The notes below the pieces were generated by a model. It did not search any database, was not told the origin of the DNA, and worked only from the letters and a program-made list of their open reading frames with translations. A DNA stretch of 57,557 bases, taken from positions 1 to 57,557 of the forward strand of contig CACJWR010000009.1 in the NCBI GenBank assembly GCA_902596985.1, given 5' to 3'. Shown piece after piece: positions 34,331 through 43,287 of the stretch; the first letter of the stretch is position 1, and each line of letters opens with the position of its first letter. Source of the DNA: an uncultured Alphaproteobacteria bacterium (GTDB lineage: Bacteria; Pseudomonadota; Alphaproteobacteria; Rhodobacterales; Rhodobacteraceae). The translations under genes and the position numbers were made by a program.

Positions 34331-35069
34331 AAGTTTCGTTGCTTAATGCATCTCGAAAAGATGAAAATAACTTCACTGAATTCTCATCTCTCGAAGCCTG
34401 CCACTCAGGATGCCATTGCACAGCCAGACAAAATCCCTTTGAACCAACAATTGATATAGCTTCTGGTGTGCCATCAGGTGCATAGCCATCTATTGATACC
34501 CTCTGTCCTGGTTGGTCGATACCCTGTCCGTGTAGAGAGTTGACATTAATCTCTTTCTTACACAATATCTTCTCGAAGACACTACCAGGCAAAAAAGTTA
34601 CCTTATGTCTAAGTGCAAATTTCTGTTCCAAAGTGCCGTCAGGTGGCATTCTGTGGTTCATCCTGCCAGGTAGCTCACGTATTTCAGGATGCAGAGAGCC
34701 TCCAAAGGCTACATTAAACTCTTGAAAGCCTCTACATATACCTAAAATAGGTTTTCCAATCCTCTCACATTCCTTTATGAGAGGAATTACAACTTGATCT
34801 CTTCCCACATCAAATTCCCCGTGCTCTTTAGTTGCTTTTTGTCCATAAAATTTTGGATGAACATTTGGACGTCCGCCCGTAAATATAAAGCCATCACATA
34901 TGTTGATTAGTTCTTCAGTGGTTGCGTTTTTCGGCACCCCTGGAACTACAAGCGAAATTGCGTTACAGATTTCCATAATTGGCTCGATATTCATTACACC
35001 CGTTGTTTGAGCCGGATAGGTGTCATTGATCAAGTGCGCGTTTCCTATTATGCCTACAACTGGCTTCAA
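34299..35069 (-). CDS. Gamma-glutamyl-gamma-aminobutyrate hydrolase-like (peptidase C26)
   Basis: 256 residues of the class I glutamine amidotransferase-like fold. The nucleophile cysteine is in ILGICRGFQEFNVAFGG, and the His-Glu pair in VQWHPEWQ; LHGQGI is also typical of PuuD-like enzymes. The family cleaves gamma-glutamyl-GABA in putrescine breakdown, but no other putrescine gene is nearby, so the substrate is uncertain. I chose the TTG at 35069 because GGAG lies six bases upstream; a TTG at 35081 has no such site. Confidence 0.85.
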   Translation of the reverse strand: MKPVVGIIGNAHLINDTYPAQTTGVMNIEPIMEICNAISLVVPGVPKNATTEELINICDGFIFTGGRPNVHPKFYGQKATKEHGEFDVGRDQVVIPLIKECERIGKPILGICRGFQEFNVAFGGSLHPEIRELPGRMNHRMPPDGTLEQKFALRHKVTFLPGSVFEKILCKKEINVNSLHGQGIDQPGQRVSIDGYAPDGTPEAISIVGSKGFCLAVQWHPEWQASRDENSVKLFSSFRDALSNETFASSEEKLVG

Positions 35070-35075
35070 TATATT

Positions 35076-35079
35076 CTCC
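35076..35079 (-). promoter_or_regulatory. Ribosome site favouring TTG 35069 for the C26 hydrolase
   Basis: GGAG within TTTGGAG on the minus strand, six bases before the TTG at 35069; it would lie inside the coding region if the TTG at 35081 were used. Confidence 0.45.
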
Positions 35080-35094
35080 AAAGCATTTTATCAA

Positions 35095-35120
35095 ATAGCT
35101 ATATAGCTATATAGCTATAT
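35095..35120. repeat. Short tandem repeat of the octamer ATAGCTAT
   Basis: Three full copies of ATAGCTAT plus AT run head to tail in the 121-base divergent gap between the C26 hydrolase and pepN. Each unit is a palindrome around AGCT, so the array can extrude or slip. Length differences between strains would alter promoter spacing. Confidence 0.9.
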
Positions 35121-35178
35121 TTTTAAATAATTCCTGTTATTTATTAAAACATATAGGTAGATAAGTCAAAGTCGACAT

Positions 35179-35186
35179 AAAGGAGG
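35179..35186 (+). promoter_or_regulatory. Strong ribosome site fixing the GTG start of pepN
   Basis: AAAGGAGG, close to the perfect anti-16S complement, lies four bases before the GTG at 35191. Confidence 0.75.
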
Positions 35187-35190
35187 CATC

Positions 35191-37749
35191 GTGGCTGAAA
35201 TTAAATATAAGTTACTTAAAGACTACGTTACCCCAATTTATAGACAGCAGTCTGTTTCACTAGAATTTTTCTTAGACCCTAAAAAGACAACCCTTAAGTC
35301 TAAGTTTCACTTTTCACATAATAATAGCAAACCGACAGATTTAATCCTGCAAGGAGAAAATATTCAATTGAGTTATCTTAAAATAGATGGCAAGCATATT
35401 GGGCTACATCATCTTACTTTTATGAAGCAAATACTAGTTATTCCTAAAAAATTTCTTGGCCCAAGAGACTTTCAGGTTGAGATGGAAAATATTCTTAGTC
35501 CATCAACAAATAAAACCCTAGAGGGACTATATTTGTCTGAGGGCATTTTCGTAACACAATGTGAGCCCGAGGGATTTAGAAAGATATGCTATTCTCTTGA
35601 TCGTCCAGACGTGCTTTCTACTTACACGGTAAGAATACATGGATCATATGCACACATGTTATCTAACGGAAACCCGATAACAATTTCAGATAATTACTCT
35701 GAATGGTGCGATCCATTCCCAAAACCTAGCTATCTTTTTGCGCTGGTGGCAGGTGATCTAGTGTTTGATGAAGAAACTTTTACAACTTTATCTGGGAAAT
35801 TAGTAACAATAAAAATTTTTCACCAAAAAGAGCACGTTGGCAAAGCAAAGCATGCACTTAATTGTGTTAAAAAAGCAATGGCATGGGATGAAATTAATTA
35901 TGGCCGTGAGTATGATCTCAATGTTTTTAATATAGTGGCTGTCGATGACTTTAATGCGGGAGCAATGGAAAATAAAGGCCTTAATATTTTCAATTCCAAA
36001 TACATACTTAATGATGACGATACTTCTACAGACTCAGATTTTGCTCTTACAGAAGCGATCATAGCACATGAATATTTCCATAACTGGACTGGGAATAGGG
36101 TAACCTGTCGTGATTGGTTCCAATTATGTTTGAAAGAAGGGCTTACTGTTTTTCGCGAACAGGAATACATGGAAGACCAATTAGAGAAAGAAATTTCCCG
36201 CATAAACCAAGTAGATTTCCTCATAAAAAACCAGTTTAAAGAGGACTCAGGACCACTTTCGCATTCTGCTAGACCGACAAGGTACCTTGAAATAAATAAT
36301 TTTTACACGGCTACAGTTTATGAAAAAAGTGCAGAAATTATAAGAATGCTCAAAAAAATTATAGGAAGAGAAAAGTTTTTAGAAGGGATGTATCAGTTTT
36401 TTAAAAATCAAGATGGGTGCGCATGTACGCTAGAAGATTTTCAAAAAGATTTTGAATTTGTTTTAAGCACAAATTTAAAAAAATTCTTTAAATGGTTCCA
36501 TGAACCAGGAACACCAAAGTTAGTTGTTTTTGAAAAGTTTGTTGGCAAAAATTACAAAGTGATATTTAGACAAGAAAAGCCAATAAATCAGAGAAAGTGT
36601 TCAAATAAAATCATACCCATAACATATAAGATTTTAGACAGTAAGGGCCAATTTTTACAGGCAGAGAAAACGCTCATACTTGATGAAAAAACAACCTCAA
36701 TTGAATTAAAGAACCTAAGTAAAAAACCAGCTATTTCTCTATTGAATTCCTTTTCAGCCCCGGTAATAGTTGAATTTAAACAATCGATTGATGATTTATT
36801 TGCTATTTTGGAGTTTGAAACAGATTTCACAAGCGTGTGGATGACCAAAAAGAAGCTCGACTATATGGTATTAGAAAAAATAACCTCTGATCACCCCTCT
36901 GTAGAAAATGTTATCTCTAGAATTTATGAGATTCTCATTAATAAAGTTCATACCCCTTCACTACTTGCAAAGCTTCTAGAGCCGCTCAATGATAATGAGT
37001 ACTTCTCTAAATTATTAGAAACAACTACACCTGACCCAAAAGCCATGCAAAAAGACCTTCGTAAATACGAAGATTTATACAAGATGTACTTTAAGGAGTT
37101 TTCGATAACTTACTTGGAAAGTTTTATACACAACAGCCGACATTTGAGAGAAAATTCAAATTACCAGGAAAGGCTGTTAGCATGTGCGTTAATGTTTTTG
37201 AATAGAGGTACAAATTTCCTTGATGATTTTCTCGATATTATTTTTAATTATTCGAATAATATGAGCTTAAAGGTTTCGTGCCTAGTTAACTACATCGGCA
37301 GAAAAGATAAAAAAGAAAATATCAAAAAATTCTACCTACAGTATAGGAAAAACAAAGTCTTGTTGAATAAGTGGTTTGCCACCCAAATACAATATTCGAT
37401 TCCTAAATTGGCTTTAGATCAACTCCGCGATCTGACAACCCATAGCGACTTCAATATGTTTAACCCCAATAACTTCCATAGCGTAATAGGAACTTTTGCA
37501 AAAAGAAATTTCCATGCTTTCCATCAAAGAGATGGGAGTGGATATAAGGAAATAGCAGATTGGATAAAAAAAATTGATCCAGAAAATCCCCAAATCGCTG
37601 CAAGTACTGCTAAGGCTTTTGAGCAAATCAAATTCTTACCCAATATTTACAGGGCAAAAGCGAAAGGTTTTTTAAATGCTTTGTCCAATGGCAATAATCT
37701 CTCAAAAGACACTTCTGAAATACTTAACAAGATTGAGGCGTCTTTATAA
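35191..37749 (+). CDS. pepN: Aminopeptidase N (M1 family)
   Basis: 852 residues. The exopeptidase motif is GAMENKGLNIFN and the zinc motif HEYFHNWTG with the third ligand E in LKEGLTVFREQEY. A catalytic tyrosine region FYTATVYEKSAEII follows. The N-terminal beta domain and C-terminal helical domain give the usual PepN length. It is a broad cytosolic aminopeptidase acting late in protein turnover. The start is GTG with a near-perfect Shine-Dalgarno. gatB follows after about 60 bases on the same strand. Confidence 0.96.
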   Translation: MAEIKYKLLKDYVTPIYRQQSVSLEFFLDPKKTTLKSKFHFSHNNSKPTDLILQGENIQLSYLKIDGKHIGLHHLTFMKQILVIPKKFLGPRDFQVEMENILSPSTNKTLEGLYLSEGIFVTQCEPEGFRKICYSLDRPDVLSTYTVRIHGSYAHMLSNGNPITISDNYSEWCDPFPKPSYLFALVAGDLVFDEETFTTLSGKLVTIKIFHQKEHVGKAKHALNCVKKAMAWDEINYGREYDLNVFNIVAVDDFNAGAMENKGLNIFNSKYILNDDDTSTDSDFALTEAIIAHEYFHNWTGNRVTCRDWFQLCLKEGLTVFREQEYMEDQLEKEISRINQVDFLIKNQFKEDSGPLSHSARPTRYLEINNFYTATVYEKSAEIIRMLKKIIGREKFLEGMYQFFKNQDGCACTLEDFQKDFEFVLSTNLKKFFKWFHEPGTPKLVVFEKFVGKNYKVIFRQEKPINQRKCSNKIIPITYKILDSKGQFLQAEKTLILDEKTTSIELKNLSKKPAISLLNSFSAPVIVEFKQSIDDLFAILEFETDFTSVWMTKKKLDYMVLEKITSDHPSVENVISRIYEILINKVHTPSLLAKLLEPLNDNEYFSKLLETTTPDPKAMQKDLRKYEDLYKMYFKEFSITYLESFIHNSRHLRENSNYQERLLACALMFLNRGTNFLDDFLDIIFNYSNNMSLKVSCLVNYIGRKDKKENIKKFYLQYRKNKVLLNKWFATQIQYSIPKLALDQLRDLTTHSDFNMFNPNNFHSVIGTFAKRNFHAFHQRDGSGYKEIADWIKKIDPENPQIAASTAKAFEQIKFLPNIYRAKAKGFLNALSNGNNLSKDTSEILNKIEASL

Positions 37750-37812
37750 TATTTTTTATTGATTATGGGAGCAGGTTTAGATACTGATTGCGTAGAACAG
37801 CGAAGAAGAAAA

Positions 37813-39306
37813 ATGAACATAGAAAAGTCACAGCTGATAAGAGGAGCAAAGAGCGATTTCGTTTTTGTATTAGGGTTGGAAGTTCATGCTCAAGTTAGAT
37901 CAAACTCTAAACTATTTTCAGGTGCTTCAACCCAGTTTGGCGCTGAACCAAACTCTAATGTTAGCTTAATAGATGCTGGTATGCCTGGAATGCTACCTGT
38001 AGTAAATTCATTTTGCATCCAACAGGCAGTAAAAACTGGCCTTGGAATAAATGCAGAAATTAATCTTATTTCAAGATTTGATAGAAAGAACTACTTCTAT
38101 CCTGATTTGCCACAAGGTTACCAAATTAGCCAGTTATACGAACCTATTGTTGGAAAAGGAAAAATATCGATTCAAACTGAAGAGAAATTACAAAAAGAGG
38201 TAGGTATCGAAAGAATTCACCTCGAACAAGATGCAGGAAAGTCTATACATGACATGGATCCAACCACCAGTTTTGTTGATTTGAACAGAACCGGTATTGC
38301 GCTAATGGAAATTGTTTCCAAACCCGAAATCAACAGCCCATTCGAAGCTGTAGAATATATAAAAAAATTAAGATTGATAATGAGGTATCTCGAAACATGT
38401 GACGGTAATATGCAAGAGGGGTCCTTGAGAGCAGATGTGAATGTTTCAGTTTGTGAGATCAACACTTTTCAAAAATTTATAGAAACAGATAATTATGACT
38501 TACTTGGGACTAGGTGCGAGATAAAGAATATGAACTCACTAAAATTTATACAACAAGCAATAAATTTTGAAGCTCGCAGACAAATAAAACTTATAGAGGC
38601 TGGAAAAAAAGTTGATCAGGAAACGCGCCTTTATGACCCTAATAAGAATGAAACGCGTCCTTTAAGAAGTAAAGAAGATGCACATGATTACCGGTATTTC
38701 CCATGTCCTGATTTATTAAAAATCGTTTTAGAAAGAGAGTGGGTTGATAAAATTCGAGTTGATCTCCCAGAGTTACCTGACCAGAAGCTACTAAGATTTA
38801 TTGACGATTTTAATATTACACCCTATGACGCCGAGGTTATAGTTGCAGATAAGGTAACAGCAGAGTTTTTTGAGGCTATAGCGACAAATACGGATGGGAA
38901 AATAGCAGCAAACTTACTTATTAATGAGTTATTTGGTCGGTTAAATAAGGACAATTTATCTTTCAGCGAAAATCCAACTACTGTTGAACAGATTAGAGAA
39001 TTAATAAATCTCATAAAGTCAGATCAAATCTCTAGTAAAGGAGCTAAAGAGATTTTTGATCACATTTGGACATCTGGAGGCAATCCTAGTGAGCTAATTG
39101 ATATGTTGGGGCTTCGTCAAGTGCAAGATACAAGTCTAATAAAACAAATAGTTGATGATGTTATAAATGAAAATCCATCCCAAGTGGATAAAGTCAAAAG
39201 CAATCCAAAACTGATTGGTTGGTTTGTTGGACAAGTTATGAAGAAATCCGAAGGAAAAGCAGACCCGAAAATCATTAATAAAATTGTTAATGAAAAACTT
39301 AAGTGA
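37813..39306 (+). CDS. gatB: Asp/Glu-tRNA amidotransferase subunit B
   Basis: About 497 residues from the ATG at 37813; in-frame TTG 37759 and ATG 37765 would add 16-18 basic residues not usual for GatB. Core motifs: VLGLEVHAQV, NYFYPDLPQGYQISQ, GIERIHLEQDAGKSIHD, SLRADVNVS, CEIKNMNSLKFIQ, and a C-terminal YqeY-like tail. GatB binds mischarged Glu-tRNA-Gln or Asp-tRNA-Asn, phosphorylates the acid and accepts ammonia from GatA. gatA and gatC are not adjacent, the common situation in alphaproteobacteria. Confidence 0.95.
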   Translation: MNIEKSQLIRGAKSDFVFVLGLEVHAQVRSNSKLFSGASTQFGAEPNSNVSLIDAGMPGMLPVVNSFCIQQAVKTGLGINAEINLISRFDRKNYFYPDLPQGYQISQLYEPIVGKGKISIQTEEKLQKEVGIERIHLEQDAGKSIHDMDPTTSFVDLNRTGIALMEIVSKPEINSPFEAVEYIKKLRLIMRYLETCDGNMQEGSLRADVNVSVCEINTFQKFIETDNYDLLGTRCEIKNMNSLKFIQQAINFEARRQIKLIEAGKKVDQETRLYDPNKNETRPLRSKEDAHDYRYFPCPDLLKIVLEREWVDKIRVDLPELPDQKLLRFIDDFNITPYDAEVIVADKVTAEFFEAIATNTDGKIAANLLINELFGRLNKDNLSFSENPTTVEQIRELINLIKSDQISSKGAKEIFDHIWTSGGNPSELIDMLGLRQVQDTSLIKQIVDDVINENPSQVDKVKSNPKLIGWFVGQVMKKSEGKADPKIINKIVNEKLK

Positions 39307-39444
39307 TCAAAAAAGCATCCTACTTAGGAATATCGGGGTGGAACTTACTGTTTTTTATTGGTTATGAATTCTAGTTTATTTACAATAGAAAAAAGCACAA
39401 ATTTGCTTAAGTGTAATTAGTAATAAATAATACTATTTTCCATT

Positions 39445-39699
39445 TTATTGAAATTTTATTGATATTGCATGAATATTTTTCATCACACCAGAACCTAAAG
39501 CCTTATGAATAGCTCTTTCTCGAGATACTTTCGACATTTTCTCAAAAATCTTTGCACGAATTACTATTTTAAAATGAGTTTGTGTTCCATCCTTAAACCC
39601 AACATGACCACGATGTAGCTCACTTTCATCCACAACTTCTAAAAAAGCAGGTTCAAAGGTTTTTCGAAGAGTTTTATCTATTATGGTCACGTAATTCAT
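39445..39699 (-). CDS. BolA family protein
   Basis: 84 residues. The BolA fold is visible in LEVVDESELHRGHVGFKDGTQTHFKIVI with the conserved histidines, followed by SRERAIHKALGSGVMKNIHAISIK. BolA proteins pair with monothiol glutaredoxins in Fe-S handling and stress response. It lies divergent from a DnaJ-like gene and convergent with gatB across 138 bases in which I see only a weak 5-bp hairpin near 39395 and no clear terminator. bolA next to dnaJ-like-cobS-cobT is an order I know from Rhodobacteraceae. Confidence 0.9.
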   Translation of the reverse strand: MNYVTIIDKTLRKTFEPAFLEVVDESELHRGHVGFKDGTQTHFKIVIRAKIFEKMSKVSRERAIHKALGSGVMKNIHAISIKFQ

Positions 39700-39788
39700 A
39701 TATTTTATCCAAAAGGTTAAATTTTTTCTTGGTTATATCTATAATGGCACTATTGTATATATTTCCACAATTATGACTGAAAATCGAG

Positions 39789-40433
39789 ATGCAAAATAAA
39801 TCCTTCCTTGATTATGACATATCCGTTTCTGCTGACAAGAAAAGACGGTCCAAGAGAAAATCTGCTTCTGGAGGATTTGAGTCATCCGTAAAAACCTGTG
39901 AAGTCGACAATTGCTCCGAAGAAGCAAAGTATAGAGCTCCTAAATCTCCAAAAGATTTAGAGAACTTCCACTGGTTTTGCCTCAAGCATGTTAAAGAGTA
40001 TAACACAAGATGGAACTTTTTTAAAAATCACTCAGAGGAAGAATTTGAAAAAGAGGTTAATCTCTCAAAAACCTGGGGGAGAAAAACAAAGCCATTTGGC
40101 TCCAAATCATCAGTAAATAGAGCTCATTCCGACGGAAACTCTAGAGTGCGGTTTGGAATAGAGGACCCATATGGCTTTATTGGTAGTTTAGGGAACAACG
40201 AGACTAATTCTTTAGGTGCAAAAAAAAGACTTAACCATTCAGAACAGAAAGCTTTATCAATACTCGGCGCAACAGCAGCCATGACAAAAGACGAGATAAG
40301 AAAACTTTATAAAATACTTATTAAAGATTTGCATCCTGATACAAATGATGGGAAAAGAGATGATGAAGAAAGAATGACGGAAGTGGTTTGGGCGTGGGAT
40401 CAAATCAGAAATAGCAAACGATTTGACGATTGA
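39789..40433 (+). CDS. DnaJ-domain protein with N-terminal metal-binding-like motif
   Basis: 214 residues. A J domain occupies the C-terminal about 65 residues (LSILGATAAMTKDEIRKLYK, with the HPD motif in KDLHPDTND). The middle holds CEVDNCSEEAKYRAPKSP and FHWFCLKHVKEYN, a possible C-C-C-H zinc site. J domain at the C-terminus, rather than N-terminal with G/F repeats, marks a specialised J protein that should stimulate Hsp70. Upstream of cobS by 42 bases; perhaps linked to CobS/CobT, but function is not established. A perfect TATAAT at 39740-39745 may be its -10 element. Confidence 0.85.
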   Translation: MQNKSFLDYDISVSADKKRRSKRKSASGGFESSVKTCEVDNCSEEAKYRAPKSPKDLENFHWFCLKHVKEYNTRWNFFKNHSEEEFEKEVNLSKTWGRKTKPFGSKSSVNRAHSDGNSRVRFGIEDPYGFIGSLGNNETNSLGAKKRLNHSEQKALSILGATAAMTKDEIRKLYKILIKDLHPDTNDGKRDDEERMTEVVWAWDQIRNSKRFDD

Positions 40434-40475
40434 GCAATCGTATAGACTAAAAACGAATTTTAATAAGGATTAGTG

Positions 40476-41450
40476 ATGAAAGAAGAAAATATTCCTGTGA
40501 AAAAAGTTGATGTAGCTGAAGTATTTGGAATAGACACCAAAATGGAAGTTTTCGCTTTTGAATCGCCGTCCGAAAGAGTACCCGAATTGGAGAACTCGTA
40601 TGTATTTGATAAAGATACCACTTTGTCAATTTTGGCAGGGTTTTCAAAGAATAGAAGAGTTATGGTGCAAGGATACCATGGGACAGGAAAGTCCACCCAC
40701 ATAGAACAAATTGCCGCTCGATTAAACTGGCCTTGTGTTCGTGTTAACCTCGATAGCCATATTAGCCGTATTGATCTTATTGGCAAAGATGCAATAAAGC
40801 TTAGAGAAGGAAAGCAGATAACAGAATTTCAAGAAGGCATCCTACCTTGGGCATTGAGAAATCCGTCAGCTTTAGTATTTGATGAATATGATGCTGGTAG
40901 ACCAGATGTGATGTTTGTTATACAGAGAGTATTAGAAACCGAGGGTAAATTAACCCTACTAGATCAGAATGAAGTGATAAAACCGCATCCATTCTTTCGA
41001 CTATTTGCTACTGCCAATACGGTTGGACTTGGTGATACAACTGGGCTTTATCACGGGACCCAGCAGATAAATCAAGGTCAAATGGATCGCTGGTCTCTAG
41101 TTGTAACACTTAATTATCTCAAAAATGAAGTAGAGGAAGAGATAATTATTGCCAATTGTCCAGAGTATGGGAATGATGATGGGCGAAAAGATATTAAAAA
41201 GATGGTACTAGTTGCCGAATTGACAAGAAAAGCGTTCATAGGTGGAGATATATCTACGGTAATGTCCCCTAGAACAGTTATTGCGTGGGCTCAAAATAGT
41301 CTAATTTTCGAAGATATAGCTTTTGCGTTTAGAATGAGTTTTTTAAACAAGTGTGATGAGCTAGAAAGATCAACTGTTTCTGAATTTTTTCAGCGTTGCT
41401 TCGATATAGAGTTACCAGAGAGCATTTTGTTGAAAGCTGCCTCCGAATAA
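40476..41450 (+). CDS. cobS: Cobaltochelatase AAA+ subunit CobS
   Basis: 324 residues from the ATG at 40476 (a GTG lies just before at 40473); AAGGAT precedes it. Walker [10 protein letters not shown], Walker B LVFDEYD, and [15 protein letters not shown] near the start mark CobS. With CobT it forms the MoxR-like chaperone that drives ATP-dependent cobalt insertion by CobN in aerobic cobalamin synthesis. cobN and other cob genes are not in this window, as in other Rhodobacteraceae where cobST is detached. cobT follows by one base. Confidence 0.95.
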   Translation: MKEENIPVKKVDVAEVFGIDTKMEVFAFESPSERVPELENSYVFDKDTTLSILAGFSKNRRVMVQGYHGTGKSTHIEQIAARLNWPCVRVNLDSHISRIDLIGKDAIKLREGKQITEFQEGILPWALRNPSALVFDEYDAGRPDVMFVIQRVLETEGKLTLLDQNEVIKPHPFFRLFATANTVGLGDTTGLYHGTQQINQGQMDRWSLVVTLNYLKNEVEEEIIIANCPEYGNDDGRKDIKKMVLVAELTRKAFIGGDISTVMSPRTVIAWAQNSLIFEDIAFAFRMSFLNKCDELERSTVSEFFQRCFDIELPESILLKAASE

Positions 41451-41451
41451 A

Positions 41452-43287
41452 ATGAACAAAGAAAAAAAATCTGAGGAAACTGACGGTATCAAAAAATCAA
41501 TATCGGAGACAACGAGAGCTATATCTGGCAATGAAAACCTTAAGATAAAATTTTCTGCTGATCCTAGCGGCGATTATGGAGAGGTAATCAAGCTTCCTCA
41601 GATAAGTAAGGAGCCGAATGAGTCTGAAATATTAAAGGTCAGAGGGACAGCAGACTCGCTGGCTTTACAAGCGAGATTTAAAAACGAAGAGACCTACTTA
41701 AGATATGATCCATCTGGTGAACAAGCGAAGGAAATATATCACGAACTTGAAGTAGCAAGGTGCGAATTGCTTGGAGAAAAGTATTACCCTGGATCGAAGA
41801 GAAATATTTGGCAAAAAACAAAAGTCGAAGCTTCAGAGCACTCAACTAAAAGCTCTATCGGAGTGGAAGAAGAAGATATTTCACAACTCGCAAGGTATTT
41901 TATAAAAAGACAACTATCTGAAACGGATTTACCTTCTGAAGCATCTCGACTCTTAGATTCGAAAGAAGTGTTTAAAGATTTAACTAGTCAGCCGGAATTT
42001 AGCAAAACTGACGACATCTTTGATCAAGAGAAATTTGCCCTTCTAAGTCGAAAGTTAATTGAAAGACTTGGGTATGGAGAACAGCTTGGGGAGCTAGATG
42101 AAGCAGATAGTGATATAGAAGAAAATAGTCAAGAAGAAGTAGAACAAGAAGAGACAGGACAGGGATCAGACGATGAAGAAAATGATAATACCGAAAATGG
42201 TGAAACAGATGATGGGGAGACCCAACAAACTGCAAGTGCTGATGCAGATATAGAAGATAGTCAGATTGAGGAGGCTATAGAAGGTGAGGATCAAAGTGAA
42301 AACCAAGTTATCCACAATATCCAGAATAACCCATCTAAAGAAACATTTTATCAAATATTTGATGCAGCTAACGATCAAGAAATAAGTGCAAATAAGCTTG
42401 CGGATACAAATGAATTGGAAAAATTGAGAGAATACTTAGATCAACAGCTAGATGGTCTAAAAGGTGCCGTATCTCGTCTGGCAAACAAGCTTCAAAGAAG
42501 ACTACAGGCTAAACAAAATAGAACTTGGAAATTTGATCTAGAGGAAGGATTATTAGACGCCGCTAAGCTGTCACGAGTAGTGTTAAATCCAACCACGCCT
42601 TTAAGCTTTAAACAGGAGAGTAGTACGAACTTTAAGGATACTATAGTTTCTTTATTGATTGATAATTCAGGATCTATGCGGGGCAGGCCAATATCCATAG
42701 CAGCAATATCCACTGAAATACTAGCTAAGACCTTAGAACGATGTAATGTTAAATGTGAAATCCTAGGATTTACTACTAAGGCATGGAAAGGAGGACAATC
42801 AAGAGAAAAATGGTTGGCGCAAGGGCGACAAAAGAATCCAGGTCGACTTAATGACCTTAGGCACATTATATATAAAAACGCTGATGAGCCTTGGAGGCGG
42901 GCAAAGCTAAACCTAGGTCTAATGATGAAAGAAGGGCTTTTAAAAGAAAACATCGATGGAGAGGCTTTGGAATGGGCACATAAGAGACTTATAAAGAGAG
43001 AAGAGAATCGAAAAATCTTACTGGTAATATCTGATGGAGCGCCTGTCGACGACTCTACTCTATCGGTAAATCCTGCTAATTACTTAGAAAAGCACCTCAG
43101 ACATATCATTAACAAAATAGAAACAACAAATAGAGTACAGCTACTTGCTATTGGCATTGGACATGACGTAACACGATACTATAAAAGAGCCGTCACGATT
43201 ACAGATGCTGAACAACTTGCTGGCGCCATGACAGAGCAGTTAGCTGACCTATTTGAAGAACAGAAAAACAACATAGGAAGATCTTGA
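41452..43287 (+). CDS. cobT: Cobaltochelatase subunit CobT
   Basis: 611 residues. The N-terminal half is helical, residues about 220-285 are an acidic low-complexity stretch rich in E, D and Q, and the C-terminal third is a VWA domain with the metal motif [11 protein letters not shown] (about 400-410) and [15 protein letters not shown]. CobT partners CobS in loading cobalt into hydrogenobyrinic acid diamide via CobN. It begins one base after cobS and ends directly against the GTG start of pepP (TGAGTG). Confidence 0.94.
   Translation: MNKEKKSEETDGIKKSISETTRAISGNENLKIKFSADPSGDYGEVIKLPQISKEPNESEILKVRGTADSLALQARFKNEETYLRYDPSGEQAKEIYHELEVARCELLGEKYYPGSKRNIWQKTKVEASEHSTKSSIGVEEEDISQLARYFIKRQLSETDLPSEASRLLDSKEVFKDLTSQPEFSKTDDIFDQEKFALLSRKLIERLGYGEQLGELDEADSDIEENSQEEVEQEETGQGSDDEENDNTENGETDDGETQQTASADADIEDSQIEEAIEGEDQSENQVIHNIQNNPSKETFYQIFDAANDQEISANKLADTNELEKLREYLDQQLDGLKGAVSRLANKLQRRLQAKQNRTWKFDLEEGLLDAAKLSRVVLNPTTPLSFKQESSTNFKDTIVSLLIDNSGSMRGRPISIAAISTEILAKTLERCNVKCEILGFTTKAWKGGQSREKWLAQGRQKNPGRLNDLRHIIYKNADEPWRRAKLNLGLMMKEGLLKENIDGEALEWAHKRLIKREENRKILLVISDGAPVDDSTLSVNPANYLEKHLRHIINKIETTNRVQLLAIGIGHDVTRYYKRAVTITDAEQLAGAMTEQLADLFEEQKNNIGRS

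Noticed and set aside
39307-39444. Possible terminator between gatB and bolA (AAGCA/TGCTT hairpin)
   Set aside because: Only five pairs, low in GC, with no following T-run in either direction.
42120-42300. Acidic low-complexity stretch in cobT as a frameshift or insertion
   Set aside because: The reading frame is continuous and acidic middle regions are normal for CobT.
42306-42316. Perfect DnaA-box-like TTATCCACA
   Set aside because: Single copy inside the cobT coding region, with no cluster, AT-rich unwinding element or origin gene nearby.
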